A stretch of 38,086 nucleotides of DNA, taken from contig NZ_QAII01000100.1 in assembly GCF_003060965.1 (NCBI RefSeq), positions 1,433 to 39,518 of the forward strand. Direction: 5' to 3'. A model generated the notes under the pieces. The model searched no databases, had not been told where the DNA came from, and was given only the letters and a program-made list of their open reading frames with translations. This DNA is from Caulobacter sp. HMWF025. Its GTDB lineage: Bacteria > Pseudomonadota > Alphaproteobacteria > Caulobacterales > Caulobacteraceae. The translations under genes were made by a program, and so were the position numbers. Below, piece after piece: positions 22,542 through 32,294 of the stretch (the first letter of the stretch is position 1; the number at the start of each line of letters is the position of its first letter).

Positions 22542-23536
22542 GCGCCCTCCCCCGGGGTGATCGGATCAACCCTGACCCCACCGGCCTGGAACCGGGCGAT
22601 GGCCGCCTCGACGTCGCCGCCGGTCAGGGCCAGGGTCAACTGGCCATAGGGTGTTTCGCGCAGCCGATGGATCCGGCCGCCGAGGATCGAATAGTCGACG
22701 CCGGTCGCGCGGGCGACCTCGCCCAGAACCGGTCGATAGGTGGCCTCGCCGCGGAAGGTCAGGCGCACCAGCCGCCCCTCAAGCCCTACCCCGGCCGCCG
22801 GTTCGCCATCGGCCTCCCGCACAAACCGTCGGGCGGTCTCGCTGGCAGGATGCAGGAAGACATCCTCGACGCTGCCGCTTTCGACCACGCAGCCGTCTTC
22901 AAGGACGGCGACCCGGTCGCAGACCCGGCGGACCACGTCCATCTCGTGGGTGATCAGGACGATGGTCAGACCCAGTTCCCGGTTCAGATTGGAAACCAGC
23001 TCCAGGATCTGTTCGGTCGTTTCGGGATCCAGGGCGCTGGTCGCCTCATCGCAGAGCAAGACCTTGGGCCCCGTGGCCAGGGCCCGCGCGATGCCGACCC
23101 GCTGCTTCTGCCCGCCCGACAGCTGGGCCGGATACTTGGCGGCATGGTCAGACAGCCCGACCCGGGCCAGTAGCTCGGCGGTCCGCGCCTTCACCTCGGC
23201 CGCCGGCCGGCCGGCCAGCTTGAGCGGGAAGGCGACGTTCTGGGCAACGGTGCGCCCCGAAAGCAGGTTGAAGTGCTGGAAGATCATTCCGACCCGCCGC
23301 CGCAGGGCTCGCAGCCCCTCGACGCCGAGGGCCGTCACGTCGTCGCCATCGACCACGACACGGCCGCTGGTCGGGGTCTCAAGGCCGTTGATCAGCCGGA
23401 TAAGGGTCGATTTCCCCGCACCGGACGCCCCGATCACGCCGAAGACCTCACCGGCCGCAACTGTAAGGGACACGCCGTCCAGCGCCGGCCTTGCGCCAGG
23501 CGCATAGGTTTTGGACACAGCCTCAAAGGCAATCAC
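22538..23536 (-). CDS. metN: Methionine ABC transporter ATP-binding protein MetN
   Basis: The 332-residue ATPase has Walker [10 protein letters not shown] (36-44), the signature [15 protein letters not shown], and Walker [16 protein letters not shown]-terminal NIL/ACT-like domain (about 250-332) serves in the MetN family to sense intracellular methionine and inhibit transport. The start codon is GTG (23534-23536). It lies 13 bases after the S9 peptidase stop, so it is likely transcribed with that gene. No room exists for a separate riboswitch. Confidence 0.95.
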   Translation of the reverse strand: MIAFEAVSKTYAPGARPALDGVSLTVAAGEVFGVIGASGAGKSTLIRLINGLETPTSGRVVVDGDDVTALGVEGLRALRRRVGMIFQHFNLLSGRTVAQNVAFPLKLAGRPAAEVKARTAELLARVGLSDHAAKYPAQLSGGQKQRVGIARALATGPKVLLCDEATSALDPETTEQILELVSNLNRELGLTIVLITHEMDVVRRVCDRVAVLEDGCVVESGSVEDVFLHPASETARRFVREADGEPAAGVGLEGRLVRLTFRGEATYRPVLGEVARATGVDYSILGGRIHRLRETPYGQLTLALTGGDVEAAIARFQAGGVRVDPITPGEGA

Positions 23537-23549
23537 GTCGACTGGACCC

Positions 23550-26015
23550 TTACTTCGCAGCGCGCGGCGGCGCGGACTTCACGTACCTGTCCATCCAGGC
23601 CGACATTTCCCAGAGCGTGTGCATGGTCGACTCGCGGGCGCGATAGCCGTGGGCTTCGTTGGGCAGCACGACATAGCGGACCGTCGCCCCGGCCCCCTTG
23701 AGCGCCGCATAGAAGCGCTCGCTCTGGACCGGGAAGGTTCCGGAGTTGTCATCGGCCTGGCCATGGATCAGCAGGATCGGCTCATTGACCTTGGTCGCAT
23801 AGGTGAACGGGCTCATCCGGGTATAGGTCTCGGTCGCTTCCCAGTAGGTCCGCTGCTCGGCCTGGAAGCCGAACGGCGTCAGGGTGCGGTTGTAGGCCCC
23901 CGAACGGGCAATACCGGCGCGGAACAGGTCGGTATGGGCCAGCAGGTTGGCGGTCATGAACGCGCCATAGCTGTGGCCGCCCACCGCGATACGGTCCTTG
24001 TCCGCCACGCCCATCGCCACCACCGCGTCGACGGCGGCCTTCGCACTGGCGGTCAGCTGCTCGATATAGGTGTCGTTGGGCTCGGCCCCGTTGACGCCGA
24101 TGATCGGCATCGAGGGGCCGTCGAGAACGGCATAGCCCTGGGTCAGCAGGAACAGATGGCTGGTGCCGCCCGGTCGCGTGAAGCGGTTGCCGGTATCCAC
24201 GGTCTGGCCGGCGACCGAGGCGTCGGTGAACTCTTCCGGATAGGCCCACATCAGCAGCGGCAGCGGGCCGTCACGGGTCTTGTCATAGCCGGCGGGCAGA
24301 TAGAGCGTGCCCGACAGCTTTACGCCGTCGGCGCGGCTATAGGTGATGGTCTGCTTGCTGACCCCGGCGAACTGGGGCGCGCGATCGGCAAAGCGGGTCA
24401 GGGCAGTGGCCTTGCCGCCCTTCACAGCGTGCAGATAATAGTTCGGCGGCTCATCCTTGCTTTCACGCCGGGTGATCACCGTCTTGCCGGCCTCGTCGGC
24501 GAGGGCGACCGGAGCCTCATAATAGGGGGCCGCAGCCTGCCACTGGCGGGTGGTCTTGCCGGTCGCAAGATCCATCACCCCGACAAACGGGAATTCGCCC
24601 TTGGCGCTGGCCCCGGCTCCGGTGACGAAAACGCCCTTGCCGTCCGGCGTGAAGTGCAGAACCTCCTCGCCCCTGACGTTGACGCGGCTCAACGGCGAGC
24701 CGGGATCATTGTAGCGATCCTGATAGTTGCGCTCGAGGATCACACGGTTCGATCCCGGCTTGCCCGGATCGATTGCAATGCGCTTTTCCTTGCGGGTCTC
24801 CCACCAGCGGGTGGTCAGAAGCGCGAAGTCACCCCGCCCCCAGTCGATCCCGGCATAGCGCTGGTCAAGATCCAGAACTGAGGTCGGCGCTGCCGTGAAC
24901 GGAGCCGCCAGGCTCAGGACCCGGTCGTGGACCGCCACCTTCTTGCGTGGATCGCCGCCGTCCTGGGCTTCGGCCCAGACCAGGGTGGCCGGGGCGTCTT
25001 CACGCCATGAAACCGAGCGCGGTCCGACGGACACGGCATCGAAGGCCGCCGGCAGGTTGTCGGCCAGCGGGCGGTCAGCCAGTTGCTTGACGAGGCCACC
25101 CCCGGCATCGAGCACATTGACCTCGGTCGGGAAGCGGCCGGCCGGCACCAGATAGCTGTAGGGGCGCTTCAGGCGGTTGGTCAGGATGAACTGGCCGTCC
25201 GGCGAGGGGGTGACGGCGGAGTAGAGGCCCGGCACGCCGACCGACGTCAGGCTTCCGTCGGCCAGGCTCACCCGCACCAGCTGACTGGTGAAATAGTGGT
25301 CGAACAGCGCCTCATCATGTTCCGAGGCCAGCAGGTCCTGGTAGGTCCGGATCGCAGCCGTGCGGCCGGCGGACTCCTGAATGATCGGCCCCTTGGGCGT
25401 GTCATCAGCGACCGGGGCCGAACCACGCCCCGCGGGGATTGCCGTGACCAGCAGGCCCTGGCCGCCGGGCAGCCAGTCATAGGCCGAGCCGAAGGCGGCA
25501 TTGAGCAGCACGCCCTCGATCCGGCGCGCCGTGGCCGACTTTCGCTCGGCCACCCACAGTTCCAGCCCGTCCTTGCCATCGACCACGAAGGCCGTGCGGG
25601 CCCCGTCCGCCGACCAGCGCGGATCCATGAACCGCGTGCCCGGCGGCAGGGCCACAGGCTGCGACTTGCCGGTGGCCACGTCCTGGAAGGTCAGGCTGGT
25701 CATCCAGTTGGTACGGGCCTCGATCGGCCCGTTGCTGCGCGGATTGATCCGGTAGCCGCCCAGCCGCAGGATCGGCTCCGAAACCGCCGCGATGGGCGGC
25801 AGGTTTTCCCGGCCCAGCAGGGCCATCGTCTTGCGTTCAGGGCTCAGGCTGACGCCCGGCGTCTGCGGCGCATCGAGGATCTGGGCGATGGGGGCCGGCG
25901 GCATCTGGTAGCCGTCGGGTCCCGCCGCCAGGGCCGGTGCGCCACAGGTCAATGCTGTCAGGGCTGCGCTGGCGACCAGAGCCAGGACGCGGCGACGGAA
26001 GGTGGTCTCGACCAT
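23550..26015 (-). CDS. Exported S9-family serine peptidase, glutamyl-endopeptidase-like (S9D)
   Basis: From the ATG at 26013-26015 the protein has 821 residues. It has a signal peptide ([19 protein letters not shown]...ALAA), a long beta-propeller region and a C-terminal alpha/beta hydrolase domain. The catalytic triad is Ser682 in GGHSYGAFM, Asp755 in [12 protein letters not shown] and His789 in NEAHGY. The [32 protein letters not shown] and HGYRARES blocks match the glutamyl endopeptidase group related to plant chloroplast CGEP. It should cut peptides in the periplasm, after Glu if the family holds. It is followed within 13 bases by metN, which may link peptide breakdown with methionine uptake. 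Confidence 0.9.
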   Translation of the reverse strand: MVETTFRRRVLALVASAALTALTCGAPALAAGPDGYQMPPAPIAQILDAPQTPGVSLSPERKTMALLGRENLPPIAAVSEPILRLGGYRINPRSNGPIEARTNWMTSLTFQDVATGKSQPVALPPGTRFMDPRWSADGARTAFVVDGKDGLELWVAERKSATARRIEGVLLNAAFGSAYDWLPGGQGLLVTAIPAGRGSAPVADDTPKGPIIQESAGRTAAIRTYQDLLASEHDEALFDHYFTSQLVRVSLADGSLTSVGVPGLYSAVTPSPDGQFILTNRLKRPYSYLVPAGRFPTEVNVLDAGGGLVKQLADRPLADNLPAAFDAVSVGPRSVSWREDAPATLVWAEAQDGGDPRKKVAVHDRVLSLAAPFTAAPTSVLDLDQRYAGIDWGRGDFALLTTRWWETRKEKRIAIDPGKPGSNRVILERNYQDRYNDPGSPLSRVNVRGEEVLHFTPDGKGVFVTGAGASAKGEFPFVGVMDLATGKTTRQWQAAAPYYEAPVALADEAGKTVITRRESKDEPPNYYLHAVKGGKATALTRFADRAPQFAGVSKQTITYSRADGVKLSGTLYLPAGYDKTRDGPLPLLMWAYPEEFTDASVAGQTVDTGNRFTRPGGTSHLFLLTQGYAVLDGPSMPIIGVNGAEPNDTYIEQLTASAKAAVDAVVAMGVADKDRIAVGGHSYGAFMTANLLAHTDLFRAGIARSGAYNRTLTPFGFQAEQRTYWEATETYTRMSPFTYATKVNEPILLIHGQADDNSGTFPVQSERFYAALKGAGATVRYVVLPNEAHGYRARESTMHTLWEMSAWMDRYVKSAPPRAAK

Positions 26016-26163
26016 GAAGAGCCCCTCGGCGTTATCGGGTCCGGTAGAGTCAGCCCGGACATCCAGCGTGAAGGGCGAAAGGATTATGCGCGACAGCGGA
26101 CGAGGGGAACGAAAATTCTGCGCCCGCCCCACCTTTCGTGGCGGGATCGCTGCAGAGACCCGG

Positions 26164-28245
26164 TCAGCCGCCTTCCAGGGCCCGGCTGATGCCCACCAGC
26201 AGGTCAGACGCCGTCACAGGTTTGGCGATATGGAAATCCGCTCCGGCCGCCAGGGCCTCCTCGCGGTGATGGAGCATGGCACTGGCACTCAGCACCACGA
26301 TCGGCATTTTGTGCGGCGCGTCACTTTCGGCCTCATGCAGGCGAATGGCCCGGATCGCCGCCAGGCCGTCCATGACCGGCATCTGGAGGTCCATCAGGAC
26401 GACGTCGAAGCTTGAGGCCTCGCAGGCCTGAACGGCCTCGGCCCCATTTTCCACAATGGTCAGGTCAGCATCGACACCGGCCAGGATCAGCTGGACGACC
26501 TTCTGATTGGTCGGATTGTCTTCGGCCAGCAGGACCTTTAGCGCCGCCTCCGGAACCGGGACCTCATCCCGGACCGGGGCCACCCCGTCGCCGACCGGAT
26601 ACAGGGGCACCGTAATCCGGAACAGACTGCCCCGGCCGGGTTCGGACTGCGCCGAGATCGTCCCGCCCATCAGTTCGACCAGGCTCTTGCTCAGAGCCAG
26701 ACCGATGCCGGCTCCGCCAAAGGCCCGGGTGGAGCTCACATCAGCCTGGTCAAAGCGCTGAAACAGCCGCTCGGCCGTCGCGGCATCGAAGCCGAGACCG
26801 GAATCCTGAACGCTCACCGCAAGAACCGCCGGATCCGAAGCTGCCGAGGCCGGTTCAATACTGACGCTGACCTCGACCCCGCCGCTCGTCGTGAACTTGA
26901 TCGCGTTCGAGAGGAGGCTGTCGATCACCTGTCGCAGCCGGAGGCTGTCGCCCTCAAAGGCCGTTTCCGTTCCCGCCCCGAGATCGACCGCAAAGGCCAG
27001 ACCCTTGCTTCTGGCCAGGGCCGCCCAGGTCGTCAGCCCATCATCGAACAGTACCTTCGGCACAAAGGGCGAAACCACGAGGTCAAGCTGCCCTGCCTCA
27101 ACCTTGGACACATCAATAATGTCAGACACCAGCCGCTCGAGCACCACACCCGAAGCCCGCATCAAGCCGGTCATCTCACGTTGGGCCGGGCTCAGATCCG
27201 TGAGGTCCAGGGCGCTGAGGATCCCGATGACCCCATTCAATGGCGTGCGCAGCTCATGGCTCATATTGGCGAGGAAATTGCCCTTGGCGAGATTGGCTGT
27301 CTCTGCCGCCAGGCGGGCGCTTTCCAGATCTGCGGTCATCTGGGTTGCTTCGGTGATGTCTCTCGCGACACAGAAAGCCAGCTCGCCGGCGATCACCGAG
27401 CGCCATTCCAGCAGGCGATAGACACCATCGCTACGGCGGTATCGGTTGATGACACTCCGACCCGCGCCATTCCGCAGCAGCGCTTCAGTTTGGGCCTGGG
27501 TCGGGGCCAGGTCTTCGGGATGCATGAATTGCCTGTAGGGCTGTCCCTCAAGCTCCTGGGCCGTATAGCCCAGTTGATCTTCCCAGGCCTTGTTCACCCG
27601 AACGAAATGCCCCTTGAGATCGACGATGCTCATCAGCTCGGCGGCGACGTCGAAAAAGGTCGTCAGGTTGGCCGCAGCTGCGCGCTCGCGCTCGGCCAGT
27701 TCAAGCGCCAGGGCCTGGCTGCGGGCCAGCGCCTCCTGGGCACGACGTCGCTCAATGGCGAAGCCTGCAAGCTCCGCGGCGGACTCAATGAAGACCAGGT
27801 CGTCCGCCGAGGGCTCGCGGACTTCATGGCTGTAGATGGCAAAGCTGCCGATCGCCCGGTGCTCGGCGTCGCGGATGGGCTCCGACCAGCAGGCCGCCAG
27901 GCCGAACTGCGCCGCCAGGTCCCGATAGTCGGCCCAGAGGGGATCAGTCTGGATGTCGGAGACCAGGACCCGGCGATTGTCGAAGATGGCTGTGCCGCAG
28001 CTGCCGACCTGTGGGCCGATCGGCAAGCCGTTCACCGCGTCGCAATAGGCGGACGGAAGGCCCGGTGCCGACCCGTGCACCAGAAGATGGCCGGTTTCGT
28101 CGAGCAGCAGGATACTGCAAATCCCCCGGGGAAGTTCAGCCTCGACCGCAAGGACGATGGCATCAAGCACACCCGCAAGGTCGCCACCTCCCGCCACGAC
28201 TGTGACGATCCGACGAAAGGCCTCGAAGGTTGCCGACCGGCTCAT
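26164..28245 (-). CDS. Soluble hybrid sensor histidine kinase (GAF-PAS-HisKA-HATPase-REC)
   Basis: The 693-residue protein has no membrane segment. Domains in order are GAF (about 10-165), a short coiled helix, PAS (190-305), HisKA with phospho-His330 in NMSHELRTP, HATPase with the N box around Asn447 and DSGLGFD/GGAGIGLALSKSL loops (about 420-550), and a receiver domain (568-690) with phospho-acceptor Asp619 in VLMDLQMPVMDG. It should sense a cytoplasmic ligand or redox cue. No response regulator or HPt gene is adjacent, so its output is unknown. Its closest neighbour downstream on the same strand is the S9 peptidase, 148 bases away. Confidence 0.95.
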   Translation of the reverse strand: MSRSATFEAFRRIVTVVAGGGDLAGVLDAIVLAVEAELPRGICSILLLDETGHLLVHGSAPGLPSAYCDAVNGLPIGPQVGSCGTAIFDNRRVLVSDIQTDPLWADYRDLAAQFGLAACWSEPIRDAEHRAIGSFAIYSHEVREPSADDLVFIESAAELAGFAIERRRAQEALARSQALALELAERERAAAANLTTFFDVAAELMSIVDLKGHFVRVNKAWEDQLGYTAQELEGQPYRQFMHPEDLAPTQAQTEALLRNGAGRSVINRYRRSDGVYRLLEWRSVIAGELAFCVARDITEATQMTADLESARLAAETANLAKGNFLANMSHELRTPLNGVIGILSALDLTDLSPAQREMTGLMRASGVVLERLVSDIIDVSKVEAGQLDLVVSPFVPKVLFDDGLTTWAALARSKGLAFAVDLGAGTETAFEGDSLRLRQVIDSLLSNAIKFTTSGGVEVSVSIEPASAASDPAVLAVSVQDSGLGFDAATAERLFQRFDQADVSSTRAFGGAGIGLALSKSLVELMGGTISAQSEPGRGSLFRITVPLYPVGDGVAPVRDEVPVPEAALKVLLAEDNPTNQKVVQLILAGVDADLTIVENGAEAVQACEASSFDVVLMDLQMPVMDGLAAIRAIRLHEAESDAPHKMPIVVLSASAMLHHREEALAAGADFHIAKPVTASDLLVGISRALEGG

Positions 28246-28462
28246 CCCTTCAGCCTGACCTCATGAGGTCCGGGCATATCGCTTCCCTGTCTCATCGTGC
28301 CGGGCAGGTGGCGGCCAGAGCATCACACTGGATACGCTGACCGTCAAACTGCCCGGATCGACACGTCTGGCGGATCACCCTCGCACCTCAAACCGCCAGG
28401 CGGAAGATCGGTCAACAGGATGATGCCTCCACAGTCTCCCCAGAATGAGCAAAGTTCAAGCC

Positions 28463-29743
28463 TCAGGGCTGGCGGACCACCTCGCCGCCCTTCATCACGA
28501 AAACGGGCTTCTCAAGCGCGGTCACGTCGCTCAGCGGGTCACCGCTCACGGCGATCATGTCGCCATAGCGGCCGACGGCGATCTGGCCGACGTCCTTGCT
28601 CTGGCCGAGAGCCTCGGCGGCCGTGACCGTTGCGGACTGGATGGCCTGCAGCGGGGTCGCGCCGTACCGCACCATCACCGCGAACTGCTTGGCGTTGTTG
28701 CCGTGCGGATAGATGCCTGCATCGGTGCCGTAGACCATCTTGACCCCGGCCTTCAGCGCCTTTCGGAAGTTCTCGCGCTGGATCTCGCCGATATCGCGGT
28801 CCTTGCGCAGATTGTCTTCCAGCACGCCGTTCTTCTTGCCCTCGGCCTGGGTGTAGTCGGTGTTGTAGATGTCCATCGAGAAGTAGGCGCCCTTCTGGAC
28901 GGCCAGCTTGATGCCCTCGTCGTCGACCAGGCTGGCGTGTTCGATGGTGTCGACCCCGGCCCGCACCGCCTCGCGGATGCCCGAGGCCCCGTGGGCGTGG
29001 GCGGCGACCTTCAGGCCGGCCATATGCGCCTCGTCGACGACCGCCTTCATCTCCTCATAGGTCATCTGCTGCTGGCCCGGCTCGTTGCCGCGCGAGAACA
29101 CCCCGCCGGTCGCGCAGATCTTGATCACCTGGGCCCCGTACTTCTTCAACGTCCGAACCGCCCTGCGCGCCTCGTCAGGGCTGTCGCTGTTCAGCGGATT
29201 CTTTTCGTCCATCGACGGCGGGAAGAAGGTCGAGTCGCAGTGACCGCCCGTAGCCCCGAACGAGATGGCAGCCGTGACGATCCGCGGGCCGGGCACATAG
29301 CCCGCATCGATCGCCTCGCGCAGGCCGACATCGTCGAAGTCGGCCGCACCGACGTTACGGACCGTGGTGAAACCGGCCTCCAGCGTCTTCTTGGCGTTGG
29401 CGGTCTGCACCACGCTCCAGAAGCGATCAGAGTACTCCAGGCTGTTATAGCCCCCGATCTCGGCGAGGCTGTCGAGATGGACGTGCATGTCGATCAGGCC
29501 CGGCAGCAGGGTCGCGCCCGGCAGGTCGACGAGTTTGGCTCCGGCCGGAACGGCCACCTCGCCCTTCTTGCCCACGGCCGTGATACGACCGTCGGTGACG
29601 ATGACCATCGGGGACTCGACATACTTGCCGGTCGTCACATCCAGCAGTCGGGCGGCACTGACCGCCTCGACGCTCGCCGCCTGGGCCGAGCCCGCTGCGC
29701 ACACCATACCCGCTGCCAGCAGCGCCCTGAGTTCAACCCGCAT
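28463..29743 (-). CDS. Exported amidohydrolase (imidazolonepropionase/Xaa-Pro dipeptidase-like)
   Basis: The 426-residue protein has a signal peptide (cleavage near AQA-A, residue 23) and an amidohydrolase barrel. Metal ligands are visible as HxH (His87, His89 in DMHVHL), then AHAHG, IEHAS and GTDAGIY. These exported members act as imidodipeptidases or carboxypeptidases for substrates such as Xaa-Pro or Xaa-Arg dipeptides, but the exact substrate cannot be told. The start ATG lies 63 bases from the divergently placed cytochrome gene end on the same strand. Confidence 0.88.
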   Translation of the reverse strand: MRVELRALLAAGMVCAAGSAQAASVEAVSAARLLDVTTGKYVESPMVIVTDGRITAVGKKGEVAVPAGAKLVDLPGATLLPGLIDMHVHLDSLAEIGGYNSLEYSDRFWSVVQTANAKKTLEAGFTTVRNVGAADFDDVGLREAIDAGYVPGPRIVTAAISFGATGGHCDSTFFPPSMDEKNPLNSDSPDEARRAVRTLKKYGAQVIKICATGGVFSRGNEPGQQQMTYEEMKAVVDEAHMAGLKVAAHAHGASGIREAVRAGVDTIEHASLVDDEGIKLAVQKGAYFSMDIYNTDYTQAEGKKNGVLEDNLRKDRDIGEIQRENFRKALKAGVKMVYGTDAGIYPHGNNAKQFAVMVRYGATPLQAIQSATVTAAEALGQSKDVGQIAVGRYGDMIAVSGDPLSDVTALEKPVFVMKGGEVVRQP

Positions 29744-29806
29744 GTCCGTCCCCGTCTGATTCCAGACCGTGACGCTAGCATGACCGGGGCCGGCGTCGAT
29801 GACGGA

Positions 29807-30172
29807 TCAGGGACGCTGGTCTACGGACTGGATGCTTTCGAGATAGGCGATCAGGTCACGGACCTGGTCGGCCTCCAGCTGGATCTGCGGCATCTGCGGA
29901 TGGCCGGTCGAGATACCCTCGGCAAACGCCTCCTGCAGGTCGGCAACCGGATAGCGGCGGCTGAGCGTGCGGAACGACGGCGCCGGCGAGAGTGGGCTAT
30001 CGCCGGTCGCACCGACCGCATGGCAGGTCGAACAGCGCGCCTCGACGAGAGCCCGTCCGCGCAAAACCGCATCCCCGACCGCAGCCGATGGCGCAGCCTG
30101 AGGCGGCGGCGGTGGCGTCAGCGGCGCGCAGGCCGTGAGGAACAGCAAAGCCAGACCCGCAAGACGCCGCAT
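29807..30172 (-). CDS. Cytochrome c lipoprotein
   Basis: The 121-residue protein has a lipoprotein signal peptide (lipobox LTAC, Cys15), a Pro-rich linker and a single class I haem domain with CSTCH (47-51). The probable distal Met ligand is in HPQMPQIQL. The fold ends with a DLIAYLESIQ helix typical of small cytochromes c. It should carry electrons in the periplasm while tethered to a membrane. An FNR/FixK-type box lies about 61 bases upstream of the start, suggesting induction under low oxygen. The neighbour genes give no clear oxidase or dehydrogenase partner. Confidence 0.9.
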   Translation of the reverse strand: MRRLAGLALLFLTACAPLTPPPPPQAAPSAAVGDAVLRGRALVEARCSTCHAVGATGDSPLSPAPSFRTLSRRYPVADLQEAFAEGISTGHPQMPQIQLEADQVRDLIAYLESIQSVDQRP

Positions 30173-30226
30173 CCACAGTCTCCCTCAAGCCGCGCACAAG
30201 CGTGCGCCCCGCTCGTCTCCCGGACC

Positions 30227-30240
30227 TTGATCCGGGTCAA
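30227..30240 (-). promoter_or_regulatory. FNR/FixK-type box upstream of the cytochrome c lipoprotein gene
   Basis: TTGATCCGGGTCAA matches the FNR/FixK family pattern TTGAT-N4-ATCAA with one mismatch. Its centre is about 61 bases upstream of the cytochrome start. With a normal 20-base leader this would place it near -41.5, the classic activator position. Confidence 0.6.
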
Positions 30241-30305
30241 GCGACATAAGATCGTCCCCGGCCTCGACGCCAAAGGCCTGTTGTCGTAAGCCGCAGGACT
30301 ACCCT

Positions 30306-30390
30306 GGGGACATGGCGGAATCGGTAGACGCGCCGGACTTAAAATCCGTTGGAGCAATCCGTGTGGGTTCGAGTCCCACTGTCCCTACCA
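30306..30390 (+). tRNA. tRNA-Leu (anticodon TAA)
   Basis: The 85-base class II tRNA shows the acceptor stem GGGGACA/TGTCCCT, the D-arm sequence GCGGAATCGGTAGACG, the anticodon loop CTTAAAA with TAA at 30340-30342, a long variable arm (GGA-GCAA-TCC), the T-arm GTGGGTTCGAGTCCCAC, discriminator A and an encoded CCA end. The leucine identity follows from the anticodon and the long variable arm. One C-T mismatch is seen at the outer pair of the anticodon stem. It is convergent with the MDR oxidoreductase gene, whose stop is 6 bases away. Confidence 0.97.
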
Positions 30391-30395
30391 GGGCC

Positions 30396-31394
30396 TCAGA
30401 ACGCCAGGCAGATCTTCCCGAAGTGCTTCTGCGAGATCTGCAGCGCAAAGGCCGCCGCCAGATCGTCCAGCCCGTGGGTCGAGTCGATCACCGGCTGGAT
30501 GCCCGAGGCTTCCAGCGCCGCGATCATGTCTTCCTGGTCCTGGCGCGAGCCCACCGTGACGCCCTTGATGGTGATGTTCTTGGACATGGCCAGAGCCGTG
30601 GGCACCTCGCCCGAGACGCCGGTCAGGACGCCGATCAGCGAGATGTGGCCGCCGATCCGGCAGGCCTGGATCGACTGGGCCAGGGTGCCCGGGCCGCCGA
30701 TCTCGACCACCGCATGCACGCCGCCGACCAGCTTGGCGGCGGTCTCGCCCCACTTGGGGTCCTCGCGATAGTTGATCAGGTGGTCAGCGCCGAGCGCCTT
30801 GAGCCGCTCCAGTTTTTCGGGCGAGGACGAGGTGGCCACCACCGTCGCGCCTGCGGCCTTGGCCAGCTGCAGGGCGAAGATCGAGACCCCGCCCGTGCCC
30901 TGGACCAGCACAACGTCGCCGGGCCGGATGCGAGCCTCGACCATCAGGGCCCGCCAGGCGGTCAGGGCCGCACACGGCAGGGTCGCCGCCTGGGTCATCG
31001 ACCAGCCCTTCGGCAGGCGGGTGAAGGCGGTCTCGGGCATGGCGACATATTCGGCCGCAAAACCGTCGGCGTGGTCGCCGGGCACACCCAACAGGCGCTC
31101 CAGCGCCGGGCCGCCGGCCGGCCAGTTGGGGAAGAAGGTCGACAGGACCTGATCGCCGACCTTGAACCGCCGGACACCTTCGCCGACCGCGACCACCTCG
31201 CCGGCCCCGTCCGACATCGGAATACGGCCGTCGGCCGTGCGGATCATGCCTGCCACGACGGCAAAGTCATGGAAGTTCAGCGACGAGGCCCGCACCCGCA
31301 CCAGCAGTTGCCCGGGCCCGGCGACCGGATCGGGACGCTCCTCGATGACGATATGGTCCAGCCCGCCGGGGGCCTTCAGCGCTGCAACCTTCAT
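30396..31394 (-). CDS. MDR-family NAD(P)-dependent oxidoreductase (zinc-free quinone-reductase-like)
   Basis: The 332-residue protein has a GroES-like N-terminal domain (SLNFHDFAVVAG, MSDGAGEVVAVGEGV) and a Rossmann domain starting with VLVQGTGGVSIFALQLAKAAGA. The catalytic zinc cysteine and the structural zinc cysteines of classical alcohol dehydrogenases are missing, which points to the quinone oxidoreductase/enoyl reductase branch. The substrate is unknown. It is on the same strand as the MoCF-domain gene upstream, 75 bases away. Confidence 0.9.
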   Translation of the reverse strand: MKVAALKAPGGLDHIVIEERPDPVAGPGQLLVRVRASSLNFHDFAVVAGMIRTADGRIPMSDGAGEVVAVGEGVRRFKVGDQVLSTFFPNWPAGGPALERLLGVPGDHADGFAAEYVAMPETAFTRLPKGWSMTQAATLPCAALTAWRALMVEARIRPGDVVLVQGTGGVSIFALQLAKAAGATVVATSSSPEKLERLKALGADHLINYREDPKWGETAAKLVGGVHAVVEIGGPGTLAQSIQACRIGGHISLIGVLTGVSGEVPTALAMSKNITIKGVTVGSRQDQEDMIAALEASGIQPVIDSTHGLDDLAAAFALQISQKHFGKICLAF

Positions 31395-31469
31395 GGCGTT
31401 TCCTCTGTCTGATTGTATGCGGCGCCGGGCTCGTGAAGTGGCGGCGTCCGTTGCGGGATCGAAGCGCCG

Positions 31470-32237
31470 TCAGGCAGTCGCGTCGATCCGCTCGATCTTT
31501 GCGGCCCCGGCTTCGGTCAGGGCCGCGACCAGTTCCTCAACGGCGGCGTCGACCTCGGCCGGGTCGCGGCCGCGCACCACCAGGTTGGCACCGTAAACGT
31601 CGGGCGGGCTGAAGAAGGGATAGCTGCCCAGCGACATGTCGGGATGGGCCTTGGCCACCGCTTCCAGCGGGGCGGCGATCAAGCCTTCGCCGCTGCCTGT
31701 GACGCGAACGGTCTTGCTGATTACCACCGCCCCGGTGCGCAGGCGCGGGCCCACATCCCCCAGCATGCCGCGCATGATCGCCGGGACGCCGGCCAGCACG
31801 AAGACGTTTTCCTTCTGGAAGCCGGGCGGGCCCTGGACCGGATTGTTCACCAGCACCCCGCCCTCGGGCACATGGGCCATGCGACGGCGGGCGGCATTGG
31901 GCTCACCCCAGCGCTCGCGCAGCATGGCCATGATCTCGGGATGTTCGGGTGCCGTGACGCCGAAGGCCTTGGCGACCGAGTCGGCGGTGATGTCGTCGTG
32001 GGTCGGGCCGATGCCGCCGGTGGTGATGACATAGTCGTATTTGGTGCGCAGGGCGTTGACCGCGTCGATGATCTCCTGCTCGACATCGGGCACCACCCGG
32101 GCCTCCGACAGGTCGACGCCATAGGTGGCCAGATATTTGGCGATGGCGTTGAGGTTCACGTCCTGGGTGCGGCCCGACAGGATCTCGTCGCCGATGATCA
32201 GAACGGCCGCTGTCACCTTGTCCTTGCTGGTCGTCAT
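31470..32237 (-). CDS. CinA-type molybdopterin-binding (MoCF) domain protein
   Basis: The 255-residue protein has one MoCF-biosynthesis-like domain with [20 protein letters not shown] (near the start), [10 protein letters not shown] and [17 protein letters not shown]. These are the motifs shared by MoaB/Mog and the N-terminal half of CinA. It lacks the CinA C-terminal NMN deamidase domain, so it is the short stand-alone form. Such proteins are often annotated as competence/damage-inducible protein A, but their reaction is not settled (FAD or ADP-ribose pyrophosphatase activities are known in the family). It is divergent from sfsA. Confidence 0.88.
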   Translation of the reverse strand: MTTSKDKVTAAVLIIGDEILSGRTQDVNLNAIAKYLATYGVDLSEARVVPDVEQEIIDAVNALRTKYDYVITTGGIGPTHDDITADSVAKAFGVTAPEHPEIMAMLRERWGEPNAARRRMAHVPEGGVLVNNPVQGPPGFQKENVFVLAGVPAIMRGMLGDVGPRLRTGAVVISKTVRVTGSGEGLIAAPLEAVAKAHPDMSLGSYPFFSPPDVYGANLVVRGRDPAEVDAAVEELVAALTEAGAAKIERIDATA

Positions 32238-32294
32238 CGCCGCGTTCCCCTAAAGCGCTGTCATCTCTGTTTACCCCTCCGACTTAGGGCCGCC

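Noticed and set aside
30306..30390. tRNA-Leu as an attachment site for an integrated element
   Set aside because: No integrase gene, no repeated tRNA 3' end and no change of gene character are seen next to it.
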